From positions 558,001-622,000 of the forward strand of contig CP060531.1 in assembly GCA_016806715.1 (NCBI GenBank): a stretch of 64,000 bases of DNA. The letters run 5' to 3'. Made by a program: the position numbers and the translations under genes. The DNA comes from Thermoplasmatales archaeon (GTDB lineage: Archaea; Thermoplasmatota; Thermoplasmata; Thermoplasmatales; Thermoplasmataceae). Below are positions 8,301 to 17,145 of the stretch, piece after piece. The first letter of the stretch is position 1. Each line of letters opens with the position of its first letter. The notes under the pieces were generated by a model that saw only the letters and a program-made list of their open reading frames with translations, did no database searches and was not told the origin of the DNA.

Positions 8301-9139
8301 CCCGTTATCCCCGCTGTCATGTAGCTTCCTTTTATGAATCGTGAAAGGATAATTGTCAATACTATCACCGGAATCGTTACCAAAAGTGAGAAGGCAGCAC
8401 CGGTAAGTATGTTACCTCTTCCTGTCCCGTATATATAAATCAGAATAGGAAGGGTTGGGTGTACCGGGGAAAGAATAATTGCAAAGGTGAATTCATCCCA
8501 CGACATAAGCCATGATAGCAGGAAAGCTGAAATCATTCCTGGCAAAGCGAGGGGAAAAAGAACTTTGTACAGTGCTCCGGTAAAAGTAGCTCCATCAACC
8601 CTTGCCTGCTGCTCCAGTTGTTTCGGGATAGACTGAAAAGCACCCAGAATAAGGAAAACAGTAAGGGGAAGCACAGTTAATTCCTGGGCTAATGCCAGGC
8701 CGAATGCAGACTCGTTAAGGAAGCCAACTCTCAGGAAGTCGACGCTAATTGGAACCGCTATAGTTAGGGAAGGTATCATTGTGCTGAAGAAAAGTATGCC
8801 TATGATTATTCCACTTATTTTGAATGGCAACTTGCTGAGACCGAATGATGCGTGAAATCCCAGGACAATAGCCAGTATTGCAACAATAAATGCGGTTACC
8901 AGGCTCTTGTAAAAAGCCGCAATCAGGATTGATCCGTATCCGCTGAATGCATTCACGAAATTGGCAAGTGTAAATTTGGAAGGGATGAGTGCTGGATAAA
9001 CAGTGTCAATAGTCTGCCTAGGGTCACCGAAAGCTATGACAATCAGGACGTATAAGGGCAATAGCACAAGGAACGTAAAAAAGGCGAATCCGATATATAT
9101 GGCGTATTTTTTTCGAGGATTATTATATTCGCTCGGCAA
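8297..9139 (-). CDS. sugar ABC transporter permease 2 (MalG type)
   Basis: 280 residues, six membrane segments, with a binding-protein-dependent EAA loop near residues 180-200 (EQQARVDGATFTGALYKVLF) that contacts the ATPase. The N-terminus is cytoplasmic and basic. It starts at TTG directly after the stop codon of permease 1 and overlaps the hydrolase start. The gene order and MalG-like length indicate a carbohydrate importer of the CUT1 class. Confidence 0.9.
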   Translation of the reverse strand: MPSEYNNPRKKYAIYIGFAFFTFLVLLPLYVLIVIAFGDPRQTIDTVYPALIPSKFTLANFVNAFSGYGSILIAAFYKSLVTAFIVAILAIVLGFHASFGLSKLPFKISGIIIGILFFSTMIPSLTIAVPISVDFLRVGFLNESAFGLALAQELTVLPLTVFLILGAFQSIPKQLEQQARVDGATFTGALYKVLFPLALPGMISAFLLSWLMSWDEFTFAIILSPVHPTLPILIYIYGTGRGNILTGAAFSLLVTIPVIVLTIILSRFIKGSYMTAGITG

Positions 9140-9973
9140 TCATGACACCTTCCCGTACTTAGTTCTGTAGATCATTACAAACGTGGCAAATATCAAAACA
9201 AAGCCCAAAAGAATTGTCGCCGCCGCCTCGGACGGGCGAGCATTTATGATGTCATATAAACTAAAGGTCATGGTAGTCAGCAGCTGATACGGAAATATCA
9301 AGAGAGCCATTGCGAATATGTTAAATTCACTTATGCCTCTTATCATAAGAGCAATAGCAATGAATCCCGCCATGTTAGGGAGCGTTATCCTGAAAAAGCG
9401 CTGGAATATACCAGCTCCATCAACCATCGCCTGGCTGTACAGATCAGGAGATATTGTAGTCATACCCGCCAGGAGTATTAGAGTAACGATTGGCGTATTT
9501 TTCCAGGAATCGGCAAGTACAATAACAAAAAGGGAACTCGAAAAGCTTCCAGTCCAGTTAATCGGACCAACGCCAATCATACGAAGAAATGAATTTACAT
9601 AACCCCCTTCGACTCCAAACATATGGTAAAAAATTACCGCAGTCACAATTGTTGCAACTCCAAATGGAATGAGAAATATTGCAGAGAATATGGATTTGCC
9701 CCTGAATGGTTTTGAAAGCAGTCCAGCTATTACAAATCCAGCAGTGAATTGGAGTAGCAGTGCAGAAGCAGTCACTATAAATGTGTTATAGATAGGCGCA
9801 GTTCCATATTGATCCAGTACGAATGTGTAGTTGTATAAACCAAATTTTCCCAGCCTGGTAAAAAAGCTGCCGTAAACCGCATTAATCGCGGGATAAAAAG
9901 CAAGTACTACCACATAGAGTACAGCTGGCAATATCATCAGGTAAGCGGTCCACTCATCTCTCCATTTGTTCAA
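9140..9973 (-). CDS. sugar ABC transporter permease 1 (MalF/UgpA type)
   Basis: 277 residues with six membrane segments and the EAA loop LYSQAMVDGAGIFQRFFRIT near residues 178-197. It starts at TTG with a close Shine-Dalgarno (GGTGAT) 6 nt upstream, which decides this start. It pairs with the next gene to form the channel of the importer; its periplasmic-side partner is the binding protein encoded 40 bp upstream. Confidence 0.9.
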   Translation of the reverse strand: MNKWRDEWTAYLMILPAVLYVVVLAFYPAINAVYGSFFTRLGKFGLYNYTFVLDQYGTAPIYNTFIVTASALLLQFTAGFVIAGLLSKPFRGKSIFSAIFLIPFGVATIVTAVIFYHMFGVEGGYVNSFLRMIGVGPINWTGSFSSSLFVIVLADSWKNTPIVTLILLAGMTTISPDLYSQAMVDGAGIFQRFFRITLPNMAGFIAIALMIRGISEFNIFAMALLIFPYQLLTTMTFSLYDIINARPSEAAATILLGFVLIFATFVMIYRTKYGKVS

Positions 9974-10012
9974 TTTAAATCACCAAAAAAAAATAAGAAA
10001 AATTATAAAAAT

Positions 10013-11425
10013 TTACACTGTAATGGGTGCATAAGCTGAAGGATTGTTATACAGTGTTGCGTTTGCCTGACCGTAGTTCTTCAAGATGTATTGGTACATT
10101 TGACTGTGCGCGGAAGACAGAAGAGACGGTATTGTACTGTTTGAAGCAGGCGTACCGGAAACGGGGAACAATTTGTTAAATACAACATTGCAGAATATAG
10201 TCTGCCACTCGGTTATCCACGGAGTAGGGTTTCTGAGGAACAACCCGGATGCTGTTGCGTTTCCAAGCGCGCTGTCTATGGCTGAGTACTTAGCAGGAAG
10301 GTTTTCATATGCAGCGCTGTTAATAGCTACCCATGAAAGATTAAGCAAGGTGTCTTTCTGAACCTGAGCACTGAGCAGGAAACCCATGAATGCTTCAAGG
10401 CTCGGGACATTGGTTGCTCCTTTTGGTATGAATAGCACGTCTCCGCCCAGAATGTGGTTAGAATTCACTGGTCCAGCTGGCCCCGGATAGAATCCAAGTG
10501 TCTTGTTTGTCATATTATATGGGGCAGTCGTGAGACTATTGTACACATATGGCCACTGGTAATCTACCATAGAGTATGCACCGGTGGCTAATCCACTGTA
10601 AGTTCCCCAATATCCCTGATGATATCCTGAATTCAGATACGGGGTAAGATTATAAAGCATATGAAGAGCATTAATGTCTCCACTGTCATTTAGATAGAGG
10701 GGGTTTCCACCAAACTGCACCATCATCTGGTACATCTCCGTAGCTGTGCTCGATCCGCCTCTAGCACCGTTAGTAGATCCGCCCTGTATCATAATCGGAT
10801 TTGTTCCGGTTGACTTAGACAGATTCTTCGCATCTTGTATCAGTTGCGTATAAGTAGCTGGTGGACTACTGATATTGGCTGCAGTAAATGCAGTCTTGTT
10901 GTAAAATACCAGCGGTACGTTTCCCCTGAATGGGAAGAAATAAACTCCTCCAAAGACATTCTTTTCGTAGGTTGTCAAGTTTAGACCAGCTGGCGTAAGA
11001 TGAGTTGGCAATATTGCAGGAGCGGTCTTTGTCAAGTTCATTAATACGTTTCCGGAGGAACTGTATATTAACTGCCCTATCTCAAGGTTATCCTGCCCGG
11101 CAACTACAGGCCCAATATTCCCGGACTTTTCCATTGCAAGAACGTCAGTCGAAACCTGTCCACTGCCTACATTAACCAGCGTTACATGTATTCCAGGGTA
11201 CTCACTTTCAAAAAGAGGTATCAAGGTGTTGTTCATATAGCTGGCTTCACTCGGGGCAAGACTCTCGTAAAACTGCACGTTTACCGTGTTGGACTGGGGT
11301 GTTGAATGGAAAGGGAAATACCCGGCAGAAAATGCCACTATCGCAACGATCACTATTGCAACAATCCATGCCCACGGTCGCTTTTCTTTTACGTCATTGA
11401 CTAGGGGTTTGTCTTTTTCAACCAT
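10013..11425 (-). CDS. membrane-anchored extracellular sugar-binding protein
   Basis: 470 residues. A charged cytoplasmic tail (1-18) is followed by a single hydrophobic anchor (about 19-38) and a large external domain of the solute-binding type 1 family. The motifs QFYESLAPSEASYMNNTLIP and AMEKSGNIGPVVAGQDN mark the N-lobe, with FFPFRGNVPLVFYNKTAF in the hinge region. There are many N-x-S/T sequons and few charged residues, in keeping with an acidic exterior. It is the first gene of the importer operon and probably transcribed from a TATA box at 11447-11454. It delivers oligosaccharide to the permeases. Confidence 0.9.
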   Translation of the reverse strand: MVEKDKPLVNDVKEKRPWAWIVAIVIVAIVAFSAGYFPFHSTPQSNTVNVQFYESLAPSEASYMNNTLIPLFESEYPGIHVTLVNVGSGQVSTDVLAMEKSGNIGPVVAGQDNLEIGQLIYSSSGNVLMNLTKTAPAILPTHLTPAGLNLTTYEKNVFGGVYFFPFRGNVPLVFYNKTAFTAANISSPPATYTQLIQDAKNLSKSTGTNPIMIQGGSTNGARGGSSTATEMYQMMVQFGGNPLYLNDSGDINALHMLYNLTPYLNSGYHQGYWGTYSGLATGAYSMVDYQWPYVYNSLTTAPYNMTNKTLGFYPGPAGPVNSNHILGGDVLFIPKGATNVPSLEAFMGFLLSAQVQKDTLLNLSWVAINSAAYENLPAKYSAIDSALGNATASGLFLRNPTPWITEWQTIFCNVVFNKLFPVSGTPASNSTIPSLLSSAHSQMYQYILKNYGQANATLYNNPSAYAPITV

Positions 11426-11446
11426 GCAACTATATTTATATAATCT

Positions 11447-11454
11447 TACTTAAA
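11447..11454 (-). promoter_or_regulatory. TATA box of the sugar importer operon
   Basis: GTTTAAGT on the minus strand, centred about 26 nt before the ATG at 11425, consistent with a leaderless operon mRNA. A second AT-rich stretch (ATTATATAAATATA) lies too close to the start to be the TATA element itself. Confidence 0.5.
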
Positions 11455-11455
11455 C

Positions 11456-11981
11456 GTTTCTTTCGTGTGACTCATGTTGGACCAATATCCAGCGGAACGC
11501 TTACATTTTGTTCTTCTGTATTTTATATGGAAATTAAATCTTACGATGCCCTTGCCTGCATGATAGTTTAGAAAATCACCTTGACTCGGTTGTTGCAGGA
11601 AATGCCTGAGCACTTTGCAATTAGGGCAGATCATTCTTCTGTCAACTTGCCAATTATTCCCTTCTAGCGAGGCCATACCCATATATATGGTAGAATATAG
11701 AAGGAAACTGGGGACCTCTTTTTTGGCACTTGACTTTAACCCTTCCCAGAACTGCTGGATTTGTGGGAATGCACTTTTGACATAAGTCCAAATTTACCTA
11801 AGTGAAAAGACGGGGTGCATAACATCATACGAACAGGTGTATTCGTTCACCGGGAGAAGACATCGCCAATTGAGTTTATGATAAAAGCATTGATTGGTGA
11901 TGGCCAAAAGTAACTTCTTTATTTGTAAAAGATTTATATGATATTTATTCATGAACTTTTGGTGATCACCTGCCAGATAAT
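11456..11981. other. 526-bp intergenic stretch
   Basis: A minus-strand frame (11446-11682) could encode 78 residues with a CPNC knuckle (RRMICPNCKVLRHF), but there is no second metal pair and it overlaps the operon promoter, so I do not call it a gene. Further right, ATTTATATGATATTTATT (11930-11950) is a plausible promoter for the hydrolase gene, and GGTGATC at 11961 matches the 16S rRNA anti-Shine-Dalgarno. Confidence 0.4.
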
Positions 11982-12770
11982 ATGATAAAATTCAAGAACA
12001 GTAACAACGAGGAAATGGACGCCTTCTTATCAATCCCTGAAGGAAAACCGGTGAAAAATTTTGTTGTGGTAATTCAGGAAATCTGGGGCCTCACGGACTT
12101 TCTGAAGAGCGTTGCCCAGAGGATTTCCAAACTTGGTTTTGCAGCCGTGGCGCCGGATCTGTATTCAAGGAAAGCGCAGAAGGGTAAATTCACCCAGGAA
12201 GTTATAATGGATGCCATGAGGCCGTTCTGGTCCCTGCCGGTCGATAAGAGACATGACAAGGCTGAGGTGGAGAAAATAATGGGAAAACTTTCTCCTGAAG
12301 CCAGGGAAATAGTTACATTACTCATGTTCAACAGGGACAGCATGGAGGAGCAGATGGTATCCGACTTGCAGAGCCTCTACCGGCACATGGAGTCCTCAGG
12401 ATATAAGGGAAAGAGAGGTGTGATCGGATTCTGCATGGGTGGGGGGCTTGCATTCGAGCTGTCAACTAGGATCCCGATAGACGCCACTGCCATATTTTAT
12501 GGTGCCAATCCTAAGAATATCGAGACTATTGGAAATATTAAGGGTTCTGTGCTCGGCGTGTACGCCGGGGAGGATAGTGGCATAAATGATGGGCTTCCGG
12601 AATTAATGAAAGCCATGCTGAAACACAAGAAGGAATGGGACATGAAACTGTATCCCGGAACTTATCATGCTTTCTTCAATCACACAGGAATGAGTTACAA
12701 CGAGGAGGCATCCAAGGATGCCTGGGATAGGACAGTTACTTTCTTTACAAAGAAACTGGGGGTTGAGTGA
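11982..12770 (+). CDS. dienelactone hydrolase family alpha/beta hydrolase
   Basis: 262 residues. The Cys nucleophile elbow GFCMGGG (Cys151), an acidic residue in YAGEDSGIND and the His in YPGTYHAFFN form the Cys-Asp-His triad characteristic of dienelactone hydrolases. EIWGL near the N-terminus is also conserved, and there is no signal peptide. An insertion around residues 65-105 (RPFWSLPVDKRHDKAEVEKI) lengthens the lid. It probably hydrolyses a cyclic or simple ester in the cytoplasm; the natural substrate is unknown. The TGA stop overlaps the ATG of a 36-codon gene. Confidence 0.88.
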   Translation: MIKFKNSNNEEMDAFLSIPEGKPVKNFVVVIQEIWGLTDFLKSVAQRISKLGFAAVAPDLYSRKAQKGKFTQEVIMDAMRPFWSLPVDKRHDKAEVEKIMGKLSPEAREIVTLLMFNRDSMEEQMVSDLQSLYRHMESSGYKGKRGVIGFCMGGGLAFELSTRIPIDATAIFYGANPKNIETIGNIKGSVLGVYAGEDSGINDGLPELMKAMLKHKKEWDMKLYPGTYHAFFNHTGMSYNEEASKDAWDRTVTFFTKKLGVE

Positions 12771-12880
12771 TGTCTGAAGCTAAGCCGGAAGAAGAGAAGG
12801 AGGGCGTCGTTGACGGATGCTTTCTCACATGGGTTGCAATAACCGAAAAATACAGGAAGAAAGAGGATAAAATTCCTTAA
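12770..12880 (+). CDS. 36-aa protein translationally coupled to the hydrolase
   Basis: The ATG shares its A with the TGA of the hydrolase gene (TGATG), the classic termination-reinitiation arrangement. The product starts MSEAKPEEEKEG, then VVDGCFLTWVAI, then a basic tail, with one Cys. No known family. The coupling and the charged, helix-compatible composition support a real gene. It could be a partner or regulator of the hydrolase; that is inference. Its last four bases overlap the convergent gene 12877-13425. Confidence 0.5.
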   Translation: MSEAKPEEEKEGVVDGCFLTWVAITEKYRKKEDKIP

Positions 12881-13425
12881 TTCATAAGATTATCCTTGAA
12901 CCAGAACGCACTTTCAACAGGCACAACGATAACAGGATTCTGGCCAAGTTGCATTCGCTTCACGTTCTGCAATATGCTTTCGTGATCCTTCTCCCATTTT
13001 TCGTCTCCGCCTGCACCAGTAATCTGTGATACAAGCAGTCTGCGGGCCCTGAAAAGTGCGTCAGTAACCTCGGAATTTACAGTTTGGTAATCTTTCCAGT
13101 ATCCCTCAAGGTAAGCATATATGGTACTATAGATCATGTCAACTATGTTTTTCCTCACAACCGCCTCAGCAGTCGGGTTTTCCAGCCCCGCGGCCTGATC
13201 TGAATCTGGAACAACCCCTGCAAACCTGACCTTACCTTTCAGTGCATGATCCGCCAGAAGGGTTGACACCTCCTGTCCATATCTGGAATTCTCAAAATCC
13301 TCCCTTGAAACATAAGTAAAAACGACGTCTGTCGGCTTCATCCCTATTATGAACCTGGCCAGATCCTGCCGGCTGTAACCAATCACGTTATCGTGACTCT
13401 TGCCTATGAATGAAATAATTTCCAT
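12877..13425 (-). CDS. conserved-looking hypothetical protein, 182 aa
   Basis: Soluble protein starting MEIISFIGKSHDNVIGYSRQ. The first half has alternating strands and helices (TDVVFTYVSREDFENS, KGKVRFAGVVPD) and the second half is largely helical (IVDMIYSTIYAYLEGYWKDY). No motif I can place, no signal peptide or membrane segment. It is convergent with the hydrolase pair and precedes pyrH on the same strand with a 74-bp gap. Coding character is good; function unknown. Confidence 0.65.
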   Translation of the reverse strand: MEIISFIGKSHDNVIGYSRQDLARFIIGMKPTDVVFTYVSREDFENSRYGQEVSTLLADHALKGKVRFAGVVPDSDQAAGLENPTAEAVVRKNIVDMIYSTIYAYLEGYWKDYQTVNSEVTDALFRARRLLVSQITGAGGDEKWEKDHESILQNVKRMQLGQNPVIVVPVESAFWFKDNLMN

Positions 13426-13499
13426 CTTTCTACTCCCCTTTATGGATTCAGATAGTATAAATCTGTATTTACTCTTTGCAACATTTCCTTAAAAAACAT

Positions 13500-14201
13500 T
13501 CAGCTTCTATTCCTGTTACCGAAGCTGCCAATTATGGTTCCCTCGTGCTCAGCCCCTGAAAGTATTTTATCATACACTCCAAGATCGAGTCCATTAACCA
13601 CATGTATCTGTATCGACGACCTCTTTGCAATATTCAAGGAGGTGATGTCCATAAAAACATTGGGTCCTGCGCCAATTGAAGCACCAATGGACAGGTTAAT
13701 CGCTTCGTCATAGCTGAGCAGTTTGAATTTCCTGGCATTAGGGGACTTTCTTGGATCTTCAGAATAAACGCCATCAACCGAAGTTGCATTTATCACCATG
13801 CCTGCTCCTATGCGCTCGGCTAGCAGTACAGAAACAGTGTCGGTTGTGTGCCCAGGCTCAGTGCCGCCCATCACTATATGCCTGTAGCTGTGGGCCATTT
13901 CTGCTGCTTCATTGACTGTTACAGGGATTTTCGTGTTCACATCAGAGAAGAAAGTGGCAGTAGCCAGTGCATTCATCCTTGTTGCGTTGATTCCAATCTC
14001 ATCGAGCACGTTGTCATTGACACCGAATTTCTTCAGTTCATTTATGTACATCCGGGCAAGCCTGCCCCCTCCGACGACTATTCCAACCCTGTCATATTTT
14101 TTCTGACCGGCTATGAGGTCCGAGAATTTCTTGAGAAAATTCAGGTTCAATGAGTCACCGTAAACAATCGATCCTCCTAGAGAGATAACTAAAGATTCCA
14201 T
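13500..14201 (-). CDS. pyrH: uridylate kinase (archaeal type)
   Basis: 233 residues of the amino-acid-kinase fold: [10 protein letters not shown] at the start (phosphate loop), [15 protein letters not shown] (nucleotide site), [13 protein letters not shown] (UMP site) and [13 protein letters not shown] near residue 143. Length and motifs match the short archaeal UMP kinase, which phosphorylates UMP to UDP with ATP in pyrimidine synthesis. It is divergent from the aRF1 gene with 48 bp between the start codons, so both promoters lie in that gap. Confidence 0.93.
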   Translation of the reverse strand: MESLVISLGGSIVYGDSLNLNFLKKFSDLIAGQKKYDRVGIVVGGGRLARMYINELKKFGVNDNVLDEIGINATRMNALATATFFSDVNTKIPVTVNEAAEMAHSYRHIVMGGTEPGHTTDTVSVLLAERIGAGMVINATSVDGVYSEDPRKSPNARKFKLLSYDEAINLSIGASIGAGPNVFMDITSLNIAKRSSIQIHVVNGLDLGVYDKILSGAEHEGTIIGSFGNRNRS

Positions 14202-14249
14202 GTGTTTCCTTAGATTAAGATTATATACGATTATAAATTTTCTGAGCAG

Positions 14250-15497
14250 ATGGAAGATAGCGAATCCCAGATCAGGAGATACGAATTCAAGAAAGCACTC
14301 AATGAATTAACGAAACTTCACGGAAGAGGCACTGAACTGATTTCTCTGTACATCCCGCCTGACAAGCAGATTTCTGACGTTGTGCAGTATCTTCGTGAGG
14401 AATTCTCCACTTCCTCTAACATAAAATCCAAGTCAACGAGAAAAAACGTGTTAGCTGCCATAGAATCCATAATGTCAAGGCTCAAGTATTACAAAGCCCC
14501 CCCGGAAACAGGGCTGGTATTCTTTGTCGGGCATGTGGCAACCCGCGGTGACCAGACTGAAATGTATACAAAGATCATTGAACCACCGGAAGCGTTCCAG
14601 ACGTTTATGTATAAATGCGATTCCGTTTTCCACCTGGAGCAGTTGCAGACACAGCTTGGAGAAAAAGAAATTTACGGGCTGATCGTGATGGACCGTAAGG
14701 AGGCGACAGTCGGAATCCTCAGCGGAACAAACATAATTCTTATCACGAACGAGCAGTCGCTTGTCCCCAGCAAGCATCATCAGGGAGGGCAGTCATCGAG
14801 GCGTTACGAAAGGCTTATTGAAATAGCTGCACATGAGTTTTTCAAGAAGGTGGGAAACATAGCCAACGAGGCATTCATGCCCAGCATAAGGGAGATGAAG
14901 GCCATATTCATCGGTGGTCCGGGGTCTACGAAGAACTACTTTTTTGAGAAAGAATACCTCAGGAATGAGCTCAAGTTCAAGGTTAACGATCTCTTCGATA
15001 TCGGTTATACTGACGAATCAGGGCTAAGAGAACTGGTTGAAAAAGCCTCCACAAACATCAAGGACATGAAGATTTCAAGGGAGAAGGATCTCATGAATAG
15101 ATTCATGATGGAAATCAAGAAGAATGACGGTGGCCTGGGCGTATACGGTGAGGCGAATGTGCTTGCTGCACTCAGGGCCAAGACTATAGACCTCCTGCTT
15201 GTTTCCGAGGATCTCGACAAGAATCATGTATCCTTGAAATGTCCCAATTGCGGGAACGAAAAGGAAACATTCCTTGCTGGAGGGCAGGATACCGTAAACT
15301 GCGAAAAATGCGGAACACCAATGAGTGTCATACAAAAAGAGGATTTCCTTGAATACATATTTCATCTTGCCGAAGCATCCGGCGCCAAGACGGAATTAAT
15401 TTCTGATACAAGTGAGGAGGGAAAACTCCTGGAACGGGCCTTTGGTGGCATGGCAGGGATATTAAGGTATGTTCCCAAGGAACAGCAGATTCAGTGA
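14250..15497 (+). CDS. prf1: peptide chain release factor subunit 1 (aRF1)
   Basis: 415 residues, the normal aRF1 length. The stop-codon reading motif NIKS is at 57-60 and the peptidyl-hydrolysis GGQ at 179-181. A C-terminal minidomain has a four-Cys zinc site (CPNCGNE... CEKCGTP). A TTATAAAT element at about 14233-14240 provides the promoter. It recognises all three stop codons in the ribosomal A site and releases the polypeptide together with aEF1A-GTP. This matters here because several surface genes in the window carry in-frame stops. Confidence 0.96.
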   Translation: MEDSESQIRRYEFKKALNELTKLHGRGTELISLYIPPDKQISDVVQYLREEFSTSSNIKSKSTRKNVLAAIESIMSRLKYYKAPPETGLVFFVGHVATRGDQTEMYTKIIEPPEAFQTFMYKCDSVFHLEQLQTQLGEKEIYGLIVMDRKEATVGILSGTNIILITNEQSLVPSKHHQGGQSSRRYERLIEIAAHEFFKKVGNIANEAFMPSIREMKAIFIGGPGSTKNYFFEKEYLRNELKFKVNDLFDIGYTDESGLRELVEKASTNIKDMKISREKDLMNRFMMEIKKNDGGLGVYGEANVLAALRAKTIDLLLVSEDLDKNHVSLKCPNCGNEKETFLAGGQDTVNCEKCGTPMSVIQKEDFLEYIFHLAEASGAKTELISDTSEEGKLLERAFGGMAGILRYVPKEQQIQ

Positions 15498-15499
15498 AA

Positions 15500-15754
15500 T
15501 CACTTAATCGTCACGCTTTTCCCGGACTCGACAATGAAAACATCCTTTCCGGATTTGATGGAATTGAATGGAACTATGTACCTTCCTTTCTGGTCTTTCT
15601 TGAATGGCGCTTCCACAGTGGCAGATGGCTGAACTAGAAAATTTTTGATTGCACCGGTCTCCAGATCTATCACAAGATTATCCACCTGACCAACTATGGT
15701 CCCGTCAGTTGCAACAACATTTTTACCCACTAGATCGGAGGCAAACTTCTTCAT
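15500..15754 (-). CDS. PRC-barrel domain protein
   Basis: 84 residues forming one PRC-barrel: DLVGKNVVATDGTIVGQVDN, then LVIDLETGAIKNFLVQP and a final IVPFNSIKSGKDVFIVES. Small archaeal PRC-barrel proteins are linked to RNA processing and, in other archaea, to cell division (CdpB). No extra domain is present to choose between these roles. It is convergent with prf1, with only 2 bp between stop codons. Confidence 0.85.
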   Translation of the reverse strand: MKKFASDLVGKNVVATDGTIVGQVDNLVIDLETGAIKNFLVQPSATVEAPFKKDQKGRYIVPFNSIKSGKDVFIVESGKSVTIK

Positions 15755-15836
15755 TAAATGGATATAACGTCTATGGTAAATTAATTTTTACTCTGTAAAA
15801 GTATCAAGGAGATAGATAGAGTTTCCAAGATCTATT

Positions 15837-16121
15837 TTAGTCTCCAAGCTCTTCCAACTTCTTTTTGCTGAAAAGGATCTCCTTTAGTTCCCTGTCGAGT
15901 TCCGGGTCGTTTCTCCTGAGAAATTCTAAAAGAAGCGAAAAATGTTCCTTTTCATCGTCTCTGTTGTGTACAATAACATTCCTTAGGTCTTCATTTTCAG
16001 TGGCGTCCGCACGTTCATCGTAGAACATTATTGCTTCCATTTCCTCTATTAGTGACTGCCTCGCCCTGCTCAAGTCGTTCATTCTCTTACTCAAATTTTC
16101 AGATACTTCAAACCTCGGCAT
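15837..16121 (-). CDS. encapsulated-ferritin-like (EncFtn) protein
   Basis: 94 residues, two long helices. Residues 26-40 (EEMEAIMFYDERADA) and 50-72 (IVHNRDDEKEHFSLLLEFLRR) match the EncFtn pattern. Allowing a shift of five, the ferroxidase ligands of the Rhodospirillum rubrum protein (Glu32, Glu62, His65) correspond to Glu27, Glu57 and His60, with Tyr34 also kept and Trp38 replaced by Phe33. No C-terminal encapsulin-targeting peptide is visible and no shell gene lies nearby. The start is supported by GAGGTG 8 nt upstream. Likely oxidises Fe(II); the family call is from memory. Confidence 0.75.
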   Translation of the reverse strand: MPRFEVSENLSKRMNDLSRARQSLIEEMEAIMFYDERADATENEDLRNVIVHNRDDEKEHFSLLLEFLRRNDPELDRELKEILFSKKKLEELGD

Positions 16122-16141
16122 AAATATCGCACCTCTGTTTC

Positions 16142-16167
16142 AAGGTAGTAGATTATCTTTCTACCTT
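16142..16167 (-). promoter_or_regulatory. dyad-symmetric operator candidate upstream of the ferritin-like gene
   Basis: A perfect inverted repeat, AAGGTAG (16142-16148) and CTACCTT (16161-16167) with a 12-nt spacer, lies between the expected transcription start and the ferritin-like start codon. A dimeric repressor bound here would block transcription; an iron- or manganese-responsive DtxR/MntR-type protein is a reasonable guess. Confidence 0.45.
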
Positions 16168-16195
16168 TTCACTATATCTTATTGCTTCAAGGCAC

Positions 16196-16202
16196 TTATA
16201 AA
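16196..16202 (-). promoter_or_regulatory. TATA box of the ferritin-like gene
   Basis: Minus-strand TTTATAA. A start about 25 nt downstream (near 16173) would give a leader of about 50 nt that contains the dyad at 16142-16167 and the Shine-Dalgarno. Confidence 0.45.
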
Positions 16203-16638
16203 TTGGCTTTTCCAAAAAAATGCCCATTTCTTATGCATTGTATTTTAGGGGGATTTTAAAGGTATTTTGATTTCTCATTCTCTGATAGTTTACTCCTTCA
16301 CTTAAGCCAGATGTCATGAAAAAAGTGGATCAAAATGTTAAGTAATTAATTTCGCGATTTGTACAGAGATTAGTGAAACATTTCAGAAGTCGATCCTGTG
16401 GAAAATATCCCTTGCCTTACGGTGCTGATGAACAATCAATTCTTGAAATTCTCATGAAATATTACCATAAGATACCAAAGAGAATTGCAGTTCTGAAAAG
16501 TGGGGGAAACTGATTTTCAATCGTGAATTGCCGACTTGATATGTAGCCATGACCGCAATTAATACTCAAATATCTCTCAGGCCTCAACAAAATAATCATA
16601 GATCTGGATTTTTATATATATGCCAATTCCTTATCTTA
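16203..16638. other. 436-bp stretch without a confident gene
   Basis: A plus-strand frame at 16373-16513 (GTG start, 46 codons, product containing PLPYGADEQSILEILMKYY) reads like protein but has no recognisable family and may be a remnant. TTTTTATATATATGCC at 16610-16625 is the TATA box of the next gene. Confidence 0.35.
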
Positions 16639-16878
16639 ATGGAAGACCTTTGCCGGAAAGAAGTAAAGACTGGTTTAACCAGGCTAAGAGAGATCTGGAG
16701 TCCCATTGCGGCAATTGTCGCAGCTGCTCTGGTCGCATCCGCTGCAGTACTTGGTCTTATCAACTGGATGGGCGGTTATCAAGGAGTATATTATGCAGAT
16801 TCTACTAACTGGATTGCCTCTTTATATGGGCATCCTCCAGCATGGATTGCATATAACCCCGTCCCAGGTGGATATTGA
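16639..16878 (+). CDS. single-pass small membrane protein, 79 aa
   Basis: I place the start at the ATG 16639 (MEDLCRKEVKTGLTRLREIW) because a TATA stretch is centred about 25 nt upstream; the longer frame back to 16549 would cross it. One hydrophobic segment (SPIAAIVAAALVASAAVLGL) is followed by a short external part rich in Tyr and Pro (PPAWIAYNPVPGGY). It opens a cassette of small membrane and surface proteins (16.6-18.7 kb) and has no known family. Confidence 0.6.
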   Translation: MEDLCRKEVKTGLTRLREIWSPIAAIVAAALVASAAVLGLINWMGGYQGVYYADSTNWIASLYGHPPAWIAYNPVPGGY

Positions 16879-16912
16879 GTACTGGTAACAATGCTTAAAA
16901 TAGGAGGGAAAA

Positions 16913-17122
16913 ATGGATAAAGATATGAGGGTCTTTTTCTCGCTTTACATTATACTAGCAGTCATAGGAGTAGTCGGCATTTTGAACTGGGGAGGATACC
17001 TGAAAACAGATTGGATGCCAAGTACCTTGACCTTAATAACTTTGGAAAGTGCGGGAATTCTGGCGACTACTCTTGTTATGGTGGTGTTCAAGACACATTC
17101 TAATGCGAGGGACAGGATCTAA
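16913..17122 (+). CDS. two-helix small membrane protein, 69 aa
   Basis: ATG preceded by AGGAGGG, an almost perfect Shine-Dalgarno, so it is an internal operon gene translated after the 16639 gene. Two hydrophobic segments (FFSLYIILAVIGVVGIL and STLTLITLESAGILATTLVMVV) and a basic C-terminal tail (THSNARDRI). No recognised domain. Small two-helix proteins of this sort recur next to exported proteins elsewhere in the window. Confidence 0.65.
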   Translation: MDKDMRVFFSLYIILAVIGVVGILNWGGYLKTDWMPSTLTLITLESAGILATTLVMVVFKTHSNARDRI

Positions 17123-17145
17123 AACAAATATCAGGGGAATGATAT

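Noticed and set aside
11446-11682. Minus-strand frame with a CPNC motif
   Set aside because: Only one Cys pair, overlaps the promoter of the sugar importer operon and has a poor C-terminus; not called as a gene.
14475-14780. Antisense frame inside aRF1
   Set aside because: Composition mirrors the aRF1 codons and it has no start signal; shadow of a certain gene.
16142-16167. The dyad read as a terminator of upstream transcription
   Set aside because: It lies between a TATA box and a start codon of the gene it precedes and has no T-run on the coding strand.
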